Shown here in pieces: positions 22,975 to 32,075 of a stretch of DNA of 64,000 bases (positions are counted from its first letter, which is position 1; each line of letters begins with the position of its first letter). This DNA comes from Xanthostigma xanthostigma. Lineage: Eukaryota; Arthropoda; Insecta; Raphidioptera; Raphidiidae. The position numbers and the translations under genes were made by a program. Location: contig OY754467.1 in NCBI GenBank assembly GCA_963575645.1, forward strand, positions 9,920,001 through 9,984,000, in the 5' to 3' direction. The notes beneath the pieces were generated by a model, which saw only the letters and a program-made list of their open reading frames with translations, was not told where the DNA came from and ran no database searches.

Positions 22975-23194
22975 CAAATCTTCTTGGTTTCCGGGCTTGT
23001 ATGCCGTGGTCCATTGGTATTACTACCTGACGTTTCGTCTACAACTGCGGTAGACATTATCAAAGGCGCCTTTGATAATGTCTACCGCAGTTGTAGACAA
23101 AACGTCAAGTAGTAATACCAATGGACCACGGCATACAAGCCCGGAAACCAAGAAGATTTGGATCAACACCGGCCGTGAAAGCCTACACACTTGG
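22975..23194. mobile_element. Palindromic Penelope-type element with 14-bp TSD
   Basis: The arms CAAATCTTCTTGGTTTCCGG... and ...CCGGAAACCAAGAAGATTTG enclose two face-to-face modules (minus 23029-23065, plus 23070-23106). The tail continues GATCAACACCGGCCGTG to CCTACACACTTGG. ACGTTTGTCTGTTT is duplicated exactly at 22961-22974 and 23195-23208. The duplication length does not suit the common DNA-transposon superfamilies; it suits target-primed insertion. Confidence 0.85.
23029..23106. ncRNA. Paired CTTTGATAAT-GTCTAC...GTAGAC-GAAACGTCA modules
   Basis: The helix GTCTAC / GTAGAC with loop CGCAGTT is followed by GAAACGTCA (GACAAAACGTCA on the plus-strand arm, a one-base difference). The 5' half, CTTTGATAAT, deviates from CUGANGA, so this is a degenerate version of the module. 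Confidence 0.35.
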
Positions 23195-23382
23195 ACGTTT
23201 GTCTGTTTGTTAGCTAAGTTCTTCTAAACTACAAAATGGATTTTGATGCGGTTTTCACCGTCATCTTGAGGATTTCTCCCGAAAGATTTATGTGTATAAA
23301 AATTAAATCTCTCAGTTCTGTTTGATATTAAGTATAGTTTTTAAAATAATTTTTTTTTCATGTTTGTCTAAAAAACTTGTTT

Positions 23383-23851
23383 TCTTCATACCTCGATCGA
23401 AAGTGTATACTGTCGGTATCAATGTAAGGCAGAAATTCTAACATTTGCTCCTTGGTGGGATTACACGCACCAATGCGGAAAGTTCGTACGTTCGGGCGGT
23501 ATAGTAAAGCAAAAACAACCAATCAACTGTTGTTTAGATGTCGTTTCCATAGCAAACCTATTACATTTTAGCTGATAGTCGCGAACAGCTATCATTCGTG
23601 TTTTTACGTATAACCTCAAAGCTTCTTGCTTGGAATTTATCTGTGTTTTTATGTAATTAATAAGTAATTGATTAATTAATGTATTTAATAAGCGTGCTTA
23701 CGACCGAGGTATGAAGAAAAATAGTATACATCACACTGGCCGAAAGTGTGATATCCTTGCCGTTCGCGCGATGATGTCTGAAGCGAAGCTGAGGGCATCA
23801 TCGCGCAGGGCAAGGTATCACACTTTCGGCCAGTGGGGTGTAATATACTAT
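23383..23851. mobile_element. Hairpin-bearing repeat directly upstream of the exon
   Basis: It shares its body with 52135-52645 (TCGTACGTTCGGGCGG-type, TAGTCGCGAACAGCT.TCATTCGTG, TTACGTATAACCTCAAAGC). The right part, 23721-23851, is a near-perfect hairpin: ATAGTATACATCACACTGGC, GAAAGTGTGATA and GCGCGATGATG pair with CATCATCGCGC, TATCACACTTTC and GGTGTAATATACTAT. The phrase CATACCTCG near 23388 is mirrored by CGAGGTATG at 23705. It ends 56 nt before the exon at 23908. Confidence 0.75.
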
Positions 23852-23907
23852 TAAGAGAAAAAGAAAATAGACAAGAACTTTAGTGTTTTTTTTTTTGTAT
23901 GTTTCAG

Positions 23908-24032
23908 ATATTCGACACCGTTCGAAGCAGCTAGTGTGATTTTAGTGTTGTTGGCAACTGTGTTCGCGATGTTGGGTCACTGCAACAATGACAACAAGAC
24001 GCTGATTGCTTGCGGCCTTTTTATCTTAGGAG
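23908..24032 (+). CDS. Internal exon of a claudin/PMP-22-superfamily protein, probably stargazin-like (CACNG) subunit
   Basis: A T-rich tract and GTATGTTTCAG precede the exon, and the donor GTGAGT follows at 24033. After one leading base the frame reads YSTPFEAASVILVLLATVF, then AMLGHCNNDNKTL, then IACGLFILGG. That is a hydrophobic segment, a short polar loop with a possible N-glycosylation site (NKT), and the start of a second hydrophobic segment. Entry is in phase 2 and exit in phase 1; one alternative frame is closed by TAG. In calcium-channel gamma/TARP proteins the TM2-loop-TM3 region has this pattern (a TPF start, a small-residue TM2, GH before the loop, a G.F.L.GL TM3), so stargazin-like is my preferred family. 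Other four-helix claudin-fold proteins are possible. No partner exon was found, so introns exceed 23 kb on one side and about 40 kb on the other, if the gene is intact. No promoter or stop lies in view. Confidence 0.75.
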
Positions 24033-24164
24033 GTGAGTTTTTATTTTCCATCAAACATTCATATTGATTGTGTTTATCCCGTCGTCGTTAATCGGAAATT
24101 ATCAAGTGTCCATTTTTTTAAGATAATAAAATTATATACTATAATCAAATTAGCAGGGCCGTAA

Positions 24165-24804
24165 TTATTAGCAGTGACAGGGTCCAGACCAGCGTTGCCA
24201 GTTTTTTTTTTGCCAAGTCGGGATTTTGGAACTCTTTGAGTGAAAACAGCGGGATTATTTTGTCGAAAGCGGGGCATAGTAAAAAAACGTATATAATCAG
24301 AAGTTTTCAAATACCTATTTATCTTTTTATTTGAATCAAAATTACGTTTACGTGACAATAGCTAGCAAAAATATCCATAGAACATGTATTTTAATAAAAA
24401 TATTTTTTAAATCAGATTTACCCTATCGTTAAATAGTTGAGTCTTATTCGTCTTCAGAATAAAAAAAAAAAACAAAACAAATCAAAATCAAAAAAGTTTT
24501 ATTCATTAGAAAAATATGTCGTTTCAAACAATAGTCTGTGGAGTGAGTGTTACAAATTGCAACTTACAATAAGAGAACAATTATTTATAAGAATTACTTA
24601 TTCATGATATTTCTGTGAAGATTTAACTTCTTTTAAAGTTATCCCCGAGTTATCCCCGAAAAGTGGGACTGATCCTGTCCCGCGCGGGACAATTAATTTT
24701 GATTTAAAAATCGGGACGTCCCGCCAAAATCGGGACGTCTGGCAACGCTGGTCCAGACGGAAGGTGGATCCCAACCTTCCGTCTGGACCCTGCCACTGCT
24801 AATA
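24165..24804. mobile_element. Palindromic MITE split by a hAT insertion
   Basis: TTATTAGCAGTGACAGGGTCCAGAC (24165-24189) pairs with GTCTGGACCCTGCCACTGCTAATAA (to 24804). The remaining right part folds as GTCCAGACGGAAGGT-GGATCCC-AACCTTCCGTCTGGAC. Removing 24190-24750 plus one duplicated 8-mer restores a compact hairpin of about 70 bp. Confidence 0.8.
24190..24750. mobile_element. hAT MITE with exact 8-bp TSD
   Basis: The TIR CAGCGTTGCCAG / CTGGCAACGCTG is perfect, with GTCCAGAC exactly duplicated at 24182-24189 and 24751-24758. The interior repeats CGGGA motifs (GTCGGGATTTTGG, AATCGGGACGTC twice). Non-autonomous. Confidence 0.9.
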
Positions 24805-25181
24805 AAAGATCGAAAAAATTCGCATTATATTACTAAAAAACTGTACGTCTAGCAACAACTTTTTGGGAATCTGTCCAAAAATAGTACTCCACCTCCGTGT
24901 CCTCCTTCCTACTGTCCGATTACAACATAGTAGCTTTATTTAATACATAAAATTTAGTGCGGGGGCAGTGATGAGGTCTTACCCAGCACCCTAAAAAGTT
25001 ACGGCCTTGCAAATTGACACATAAGACACCTAACAGCTCCCTTTTGATAGAGGTTAAAAACAAATAATATTGATCCTTAATATAAATTTCGTTAAATCGG
25101 AAATGTTTTGCCCTTGTAACCCAGTGTATTATGATATCTATTTTTATCAAAATAAAATAAGACACCTTGATATCATGGTAT
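24805..25181. other. No gene seen
   Basis: The region between two transposons contains no repeat partner or supported frame. An open stretch on the minus strand at 24920-25165 is not splice-bounded and resembles no family I know. Confidence 0.4.
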
Positions 25182-25630
25182 GATAAAATTATACGGGATA
25201 CAAGACTAAATATAAAAACAATTTTTATTCACTAGAACATCATTTAATCGTCAACGTTTCGGCAGAAATTCATGACTTCTTCAGGACCTTAAAAATGTCT
25301 AGTAAAAAGTCATAAAATTAAAAACATAAAATAATTTAAAAACATTATTATCAAACATTTAAAACTTTTTTAAAAACTAAACTTTATAAATAATAAAAAC
25401 TTTAAAAGATCCATTAAAAAATTATAAAAATATATCCTTTTTTTCTAAATCTCAAAATTTTTTAGAAAGAAAAGATATACCTATTTTTATAATTTTTTAA
25501 TTTTTACCTACTAGACATTTTTAAGGTCCTGAAGAAACATGAATTTTTGCCGAAACGTTGACGATTAAATGATGTTCTAGTGAATAAAAATTGTTTTTAT
25601 ATTTAGCCTTGTATCCCGTATAATTTTATC
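25182..25630. mobile_element. Palindromic Penelope-type element with about 110-135-bp arms
   Basis: The outer arms GATAAAATTATACGGGATAC / GTATCCCGTATAATTTTATC continue through ACTAGAACATCATTTAATCG and its complement to the modules at 25252-25284 (minus) and 25529-25560 (plus: CTGAAGA...GCC-GAAACGTTG). An inner ACATTTTTAAGG pair follows. The middle about 170 bp is A-rich. The helix between CTGAAGA and GAAACGTTG is weak here. No clear target duplication was found. Confidence 0.75.
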
Positions 25631-26158
25631 TAATTCAAAGTGTAAGTGTAAGATTTTATCAAAAAATATTTTTTCTCAAACCGTTTTCTGAACTACTGGT
25701 AAAATAAAAGGGTTCGTATAAAGAAACACATTGTCGTATCCTCAAATATTGTAATCGCATGAAACAAAATAGCGTCCCTTCGATCAATTGTTTATTTTGG
25801 GTAATAACAAGGCCTTGTATTTGTATTGCAGTATAACATTGGCAATCCCATATGGTTGAGATATTCCTTCGGGATCGTTAGGAAGTACATATAAAAAATA
25901 ATGATAAAATAACAATATTTTCTCTCTGCAATACTGAAAATAAAGATTTCTTTTGAGATGTTGTTGAAACAATACAGTAGAAATGCGTACAGTGGCCTAA
26001 CACTAAAGTGGGCCGTGTATCAAAGATATCTAAGTGGGGTTATTAAAAAGTTTAACACGTAGGTACGTCACTCATCTAGATGTCGGGTCCAAAAGTTCAA
26101 TCCTAGCATTGCTTTCAACGGAACTTTCTAATTTCGTCATATCCGTCAGACCGTCTGT
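25631..26158. other. No gene seen
   Basis: AT-rich sequence. The minus-strand open stretch at 25784-25972 has no family resemblance or splice support. Confidence 0.4.
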
Positions 26159-26374
26159 CTAAGGGCGTAGATATGGTGGGTAGAGGGGGTATTAATAATA
26201 AAAAATAAAACTGAAAATATAACGAATACAAAACAAAATTTTGACAAGTTTGCAGCAGCGTATTTTGTAACATAATTAGTTTAGGAATTAATATATATTA
26301 GATATCGTGTCCATCGATAATAATTAATAAGAAAATTCGCAGGTTTGTGGACAATAGTTGTATTTATGATTGTA

Positions 26375-26408
26375 CGACGTTTCGTCTATAAATTTAGACT
26401 TTTTCAAG
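26375..26408 (-). ncRNA. CTTGAAAAA-GTCTA...TAGAC-GAAACGTCG module 3' of Penelope-like ORF
   Basis: The helix GTCTA / TAGAC is followed by GAAACGTCGTAC. It is near-identical to the two modules at 48351-48384 and 48508-48541. It lies about 160 nt after the ORF stop, where Penelope-like terminal repeats are known to carry hammerhead motifs. The 5' core is degenerate (CTTGAAAAA rather than CTGANGA). Confidence 0.4.
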
Positions 26409-26565
26409 TACAAATTGAAAATTATTTAAAACAATAATTATGAAAATAAACAATAATTACTAACCATAGCAATTAACAAAAGTTAAGGTACATAAGATAA
26501 AAACATGGCAACAAGTTTATGTATAAATTTTTAAACAATAAAAATTAAAATTAAAAATTCGAAAG

Positions 26566-26814
26566 TTAGTTCAATTTCATAATATAGTTGTACTGACTAC
26601 TTAAATTTTGAGTGTCTGTTCTATAATTAATAGAATTGTTTTTTCTAATAAAACACATTTCACTGATATTACGTTTTTTCCAATTTGACTCTTTATCTAA
26701 TATTTGAACTCCGTTAAATAGAAATTTATGTCCAGTGTCGAAATGATGAGATGACAACGCGGTCTTATTATCACTTAATAAATTATTGTTTCTACAGTCC
26801 ATTCTATTGTCCAC
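26566..26814 (-). pseudogene. C-terminal endonuclease-region fragment of a Penelope-like element
   Basis: The frame stays open upstream of the first Met (residues KIRRFVDN...). It then reads ALSSHHFDTGHKFLF, GVQILDKESNWKKRNISEM, CFIRKNN and LSSQYNYIMK before the stop. The sequence A.S.H...TGH.F.F....IL..E.N..KR...E...I......N......LS..Y matches my knowledge of the region following the GIY-YIG nuclease core in Penelope-like proteins, where the H and TGH positions are conserved. The reverse transcriptase and the GIY-YIG residues themselves are absent, so this is a 5'-truncated copy. The frame is undamaged, suggesting a fairly recent insertion. The family call comes from pattern recognition, not a search. 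Confidence 0.65.
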
Positions 26815-26915
26815 AAACCTGCGAATTTTCTTATTAATTTAGGAATTAATATTTTACTAATTGCTTGACGTGAATATTCTTGTTTGATATTAATAAAAAT
26901 TTTGCTTAATTCATT

Positions 26916-28286
26916 GATCCTATGCCACCAGGATTCATCCTTTAATCTTCCGACATTTAAACAGGATCATCATCACTCTAAATTATTAGAGTTATTTTTC
27001 ACAATTAATAAAAATATTGATTTTTGTATCAAGAGAGATAAATTATAAACTTGTAATTTCGATATATTTAATAAGATTGTAAAATTTATAAAGTTCATTT
27101 CGAATACGTTTCCTGATTTGATAATAAATATTTCACTTTACAGATGAAAGGTTTGTTATAGTAGAAAATGACTTAATTATTTCAAAGTCTTCCTTTCGGA
27201 AATGAACTGTCTGTAAACTTAGACACAGAGTTAGAGGTCTTTGAGAAAGCAAAAGGAAAAACGGGTTTAAAGTTTTATGTGGAAAATCTTGTTCAATTCA
27301 ATCTATGCATCCAGTAGAAACTCTCGGTTTTAGGTGCAGCACTTTGTAGTTCACGTCAAATGTAAATCTGAAATGCAGTGGAATATTGAAAAGAAATATA
27401 TTTCAAAATAGAAAATCGACATGAAAATAATATACTTTCGAAATAGAAAATTGATTTTGAAAATAATATATTTCGGATTAAATTCTACCGAAAATCCGTT
27501 AGAAAAGTCTCTCTCGATCGGATTTTTGAAAAATTCATAAAGTTTCAGATACAAATTAGTGAACTAAAAAAATAATTAATGTAACAACCCCTATTTTACA
27601 AATCGTAAAATTATATACAATATTTGAAAAACAAGACAAAAATACGTATGACAATAATATTAATTTATTTATATTTTATTCCCAGTTGCGAGCACTATTT
27701 TATTTGTATTTCAAAGTCTTTTACCCCAAAAGTAACTTATTTGCAATATATTTTAACTCTTTGAAATAAATAATTATATCAAAAAACCATATGACTAAAT
27801 TTCGGTATTCATGTGTCTCGAAAAAACTAAGAAAGAAATAGTTTCTTAAACAGCGAAAAGTAATTTCAAATAGGTTCAGCGGTGTCTGAGAATAGCGTGA
27901 AAACACTTGATTTTTTTATACCACTATCGATTACAAGCTTACATGAATCTGTTTACAAAATTAAACTTTCAAAAATAATTACTCATGATTGTGACCCATT
28001 TAATTTGTAAAACAATATCAATAAAAAAGTGAGCAGACCGGAAAAGGCGCGAATGCGTACATCGTAATGCAATTAAATGTATAAATATTTTGACAAGGAA
28101 ATTTCCATAATCCAACACATAGAAACGTTGTCCGCTTTGAAAGATGAAAAGACAAAAAGTACATTATGCCAAGAGGTTAAGCTGTTTCCTTTCACGACGC
28201 TGCCATCCTGTTATATGTTCAGTCAAAAAGGATGATGCGTTTTCGCATTGCTTCGTGCTCACAACTTAACCGCATCCATTCTATTC
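26916..28286. other. AT-rich region, no gene seen
   Basis: A local near-duplication of about 45 bp (AAATAGAAAATCGAC / AAATAGAAAATTGAT with AATAATATA) is at 27375-27480. Otherwise no recognisable element. Confidence 0.4.
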
Positions 28287-29745
28287 CATTCTGTGACCCT
28301 GATATCAGCGATTCTCAACCAGGCACGAAGTTTTAATAATCTAAAGTTCGCACTCACGATTGTCAGTGAAAACATTCTGTGATCCTGTTATCAACAGATA
28401 ACATTATGCATCGCGATCATTCTTGTACTGTCCTACGATTGACAGGGAAAACATTCTGTGATCCTATTATCAATAGATAAACAATCAGCATCGCGATTTT
28501 GACGTGATAACGTCTTATAAATTGATGAATCACCAATCTTATAAATTGATAAAACACCGGCTGCATGCACGAAAAAGTGTAACGTTCCTAACAGTCGTAA
28601 CGTTCCTAACGGTCGTAACGTTCCGCCTGACCCTGTGCGAGCTTTTCTCGAAAACGGCCCTAACGATTTGGATGAAATTTACTGAAAAGAGATTTTGGGG
28701 GGCAAAAAATCGTTTTAGCTAGGTCTCATCTCTCGAAAAAATCGTTTTCTTACAAATTTTATCATTATAAAAATCATTTTTTTGACGTATGAAAATACTT
28801 AAATATTGTAAGTAGGTTTTGGAATTTTATATAAACAGTGAAACAATTGTTTTATAAATAGTATGACAGTTAATCTTTGAGACTTAAATAAATACGAAAG
28901 AAAGAAAGTTAATAAAAAAAATTATTTTTATAGGTGGTGAGTAATTTAATAAATAAAATTTACCTAAATTTGAAGCGAAAGATGCAATATCATAGATTCG
29001 AATTATTATAATTATTATATAAATTTAGGTTATGTATTACGGAATACGTTATCACGTAAAACTATCGTCCGTAAACCGACTTTACAGACAACCAATTTTT
29101 TAATAATCAAAAGTTCTTGTATTATCCCACAGTTGTCAGTGACAACACTCTGTGATCCTAGTTTTTATTACTCAATCGATATCAAAACTTTATTACCGCA
29201 AGATCTGGAACTGTTACAAAATTGTGATTGAAGACATTAAGTGATTCTGCGACCCTGCTTAAATTTAAAATATTCTGTGACCCAACAAAAATTTTTTTTC
29301 ACCACCAAAAAGTTTTGACACTGTTCCACCATTATAACTGGAAATATTATGTGACCCTGTTATTAATGATGCTCTATTTAAATCAAGAGTTTTCTTATAG
29401 AAAGACTTTGGTATCTACTGTTCTGCGATTATTATTAAAAATATTCTGTGATCCTGTTATAAGTAATGCTAAAACAGAGACCAGATTATTATGATCGATA
29501 TATTCCTCGAACTGCCCCAAGACTGTGAATTAAAACATTCTGAGACCCTGTTATAAATTATGCTCAATTTAATCGGTATCGTCAAACGATTGATACTGAT
29601 AACATTCTGTAATCCTGTTATGAATCGAAATAAAGATTCAATTAAAAAGCTTCAAATATCAGGTAAATACATTATGTGTTCCTGTTATCCATTGTGCTCA
29701 ATGGGAATACAAATTTGTACGCTCAAACATTCTGGAGATGTCGCG
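28287..29745 (+). repeat. Degenerate tandem array with conserved CATTCTGTGATCCTGTTAT core
   Basis: The core ACATTCTGTGATCCTGTTAT recurs, often followed by a TGCTC or CGATC phrase. Clear instances start near 28287, 28371, 28451, 29143, 29268, 29342, 29438, 29533, 29601 and 29669, with weaker ones at 29242 and 29726. Spacing is about 57-97 bp once the 28497-29101 insertion is removed. The spacers are mostly unrelated, so the core is much better kept than the rest. No coding function is evident. Confidence 0.7.
28497..29101 (+). mobile_element. Family A element, copy 2 with a different middle
   Basis: The left 140 bp (GACGTGATAACGTC...GTTCCGCCTGACCCTGTGCG) and right 75 bp (GGTTATGTATTACGGAATAC...ACAACCAATTTTT) match 17884-18537. 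The central about 390 bp (AACGGCCCTAACGATTTGG...) is unrelated to that copy. It interrupts the tandem array at 28287-29745. Confidence 0.7.
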
Positions 29746-31030
29746 TGACGATCAGTAGATGCAAATTAATATTTTTGGGATTCGAAATAATATAAAACAG
29801 TTTGAAAAGCACTAGTCTAAACCAACTCACACAAGCATGACCGCTTTACACATTTTCATGTTAGGTCAGTCGATTGTTCCCCCATTTATTCACTTTTAAA
29901 ACGGTTCTCTCGAGTACATTATTGATCTTATATGTAAACCATGTCATTCACTTTACACACGTCGAATCTTAACCCTTTAGTGGGTGTTTTTCTCGCCTAC
30001 TAGCACTGCTGTTCACACGAGCATTGTAGACAACGCGTCGAACAGAATTTAGTCTTCAGCGTTGATGTTAAATTTTTTTTTTAAACACTTATTAAAACGT
30101 AAGTAAATTTCGTCACAATTTTCGTGTAGTCGGTGGGTTACCAGCTACGCTTTCTTTGTATCGAAATGAAAAATAGACGGGCTACTCACCGAGTAATATA
30201 GCTGGTAATGATTCTTACTGAACGAGCATCACGAATAACGCGACGAACTAAATTTTTTTACCGAGATATATTTAATAAAATATGATTCGCATAGTTTTGT
30301 TGTTTTGTTGGTTCGACTTGTTATTTAAAATGTTCGTGTAGAGAGAATGTTACGAACAATGTTTCTATTAAAGTGAAAAAACGAGTGATCTGTCCGTTCA
30401 ACAGAGGGTTAATCAATTATAATTTTGGCTTCGAGAAACACGAATAAAATATCCAACTTTTAAATTATGTATTTATCAGTTCAGCACACTAATAAAACAT
30501 TGTTTGAAATTACAATTGTAAATTGAGTTTAACCAGAAGTTTTTATTCGATTTACATCTGTAAAAATTTTAACTTTTCTTTGAAATATCTCTTTATCCCG
30601 TAATCCTACAACAAAAATACATATTACCAAAAATAAAGAGAACTGAATTTTCCACAAAAAAGATTCTATACATTTTTTTCGTGCAATCACTTAGAATATA
30701 TTTAAAAACAAAGTGGTATTCGTAGAGTCGAACCACAATTTCGTCCAAATACGAGTAACACAATTATAAGAATGGTGTAAATATTTCGAGTTGGTATCAA
30801 CACAGCGTCGTTCTAAACTAGAGCCGAGGGTATTTTTATAGGATAATAATAACAATGCAGGATGCATCGGGAGAACTTCGTCTTCAAGAATGGCACGTCG
30901 TAACAATGAGGGTGCCTTAACAATTGTGTATACGCTATTAGGTGCAATAATATCAACTTGTGGTGACTTCTATTCGCTACGTGCTAGTAACCTCGAGTTT
31001 TTGCATTTTTATTATGACTGTATATTGTAA
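29746..31030. other. No gene seen
   Basis: AT-rich sequence. 30000-30420 contains two loosely similar halves (GAGCATTGTAGACAACGCG / GAGCATCACGAATAACGCG) that suggest an old duplication. A minus-strand open stretch at 30691-30906 is unsupported. Confidence 0.4.
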
Positions 31031-31582
31031 GCATATACAGTATGTAAACACGTAAGGTGCACATAGGGAAATTAACATTGGGAAAAAATGACTGGATCAG
31101 AGTGAGCCTTGAAATCTTGTTTTTCAATTTGACATATAATATTCTTTTGCAAAATGAATGTGTATACTACCGAAGAAAATATTCAAATGATTACAACATA
31201 ATTGGACTTTTTTTATTAATGGGACATTAAATTCCTAAAAATACTTAAATATGGTGCGAGATCAAATATCTCCGCTTATTTGTGTTGAATCTAAATACAT
31301 TGGGTCACTGCATACGTCATACCAGTCAGACAATTTTTGAATGAAATGTTTCCAAACAGATGGAGTTGTTTTTTTGTTTTATTTTTGTACAAAAAAATTA
31401 AAATATTTATTTATAAGAGCTTTTTATTATTAAAAAAGCCAAGTAAAATAAAAATAAAACAAGATTACCACGATAATTCAATAGACAAAATAATTAATGC
31501 AGTCATGGCTAACTCTGGTCCAAGTATTTTTTCCCAATGCTAATTTCCCTATGTGCACCTTAGGCATTGACATACTGTATGC
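31031..31582. mobile_element. TIR element with about 50-bp ends
   Basis: GCATATACAGTATGT...AAGGTGCACATAGGGAAATTA (31031-31082) is mirrored by TAATTTCCCTATGTGCACCTT...ACATACTGTATGC (31541-31582). The 550-bp element has no conserved frame; the small open stretch within is A-rich. Confidence 0.75.
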
Positions 31583-31607
31583 GTTTCCATAGCGACAGCA
31601 TTTAAAA

Positions 31608-31985
31608 AAAAAATAACCTCCTTCAAAAAAGGGTCACCAAAAAGCGTATCAAGGTAACAAACCTTTGAGGCCGGCGTATATTTAATACACATAAAACGTG
31701 ATAGTATTTAAATAGGCGTCGACTTCAAAACTTTGTTATTTTACGCTTTTTTAGTGACCCTTTTTTGAAGGAGGTTCAATTTTTTAGCTTTTGCAATATT
31801 TTTTTGATTTTTGTTAATTTTCTAAAAAGCGGCTGAACCGATTTTGCTAAAATTTACATGGGACCAAATTTGAGACATACTCTATCGAATAAAAAAAGAA
31901 TCATCGAAATCGATTTACAGCCGGCAAAGATATCGACTGACATACATAAAAAAAAAAAAATACAATCGAACATAGATAACCTCCT
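31608..31985 (+). mobile_element. RTE-type tail, second copy
   Basis: It shares GGCTGAACCGATTTTGCTAAA, TTTGAGACATACTCTATCG and AGATATCGACTGACATACAT with 22240-22620. An inverted pair ACCTCCTTCAAAAAAGGGTC (31617-31636) / GACCCTTTTTTGAAGGAGGT (31756-31775) flanks its left part. Confidence 0.65.
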
Positions 31986-32075
31986 CCTCTTTGCAGTCAC
32001 TTGAAAATTAGAATCACGTAGCCTAGGCGTCCAACTTGACAGAGACCGGATTACCGCAACCCCACTATTTGTATA

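Larger units (their letters stand above)
26295..26837 (-). mobile_element. Penelope-like element fragment with coding region, module and 15-bp TSD
   Basis: TTTAGGAATTAATAT is duplicated exactly at 26280-26294 and 26838-26852. The unoccupied paralogous sequence is TTTGGAAATTAATAT at 53567-53581. On the minus strand the order is: partial ORF, about 160 bp untranslated, module CTTGAA...GAAACGTCGTAC (26375-26408), then a tail ending at GATGGACACGATATCTAATATA. The GCGAATTTTC/GGTTTGTGGACAAT sequence at both ends is inverted, giving about 35-bp terminal repeats. Coding, module and tail in one unit tie the palindromic family to Penelope-like retroelements. Confidence 0.75.
26159..26915. mobile_element. 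hAT MITE (GGGCGTAGATATGG family), interrupted and truncated
   Basis: The left end CTAAGGGCGTAGATATGG and interior (AAAATAAAACTGAAAATATAACGAA; ATTAGTTTAGGAATTAATAT; TTGACGTGAATATTCTTG) align with 53417-53708. A 543-bp element sits inside it at 26295-26837. The right TIR is not found. Confidence 0.65.

Noticed and set aside
28287-29745. CRISPR-like repeat-spacer look
   Set aside because: Eukaryotic context, degenerate cores, unequal spacers, no cas-like genes; a tandem repeat with a conserved core is the better description.
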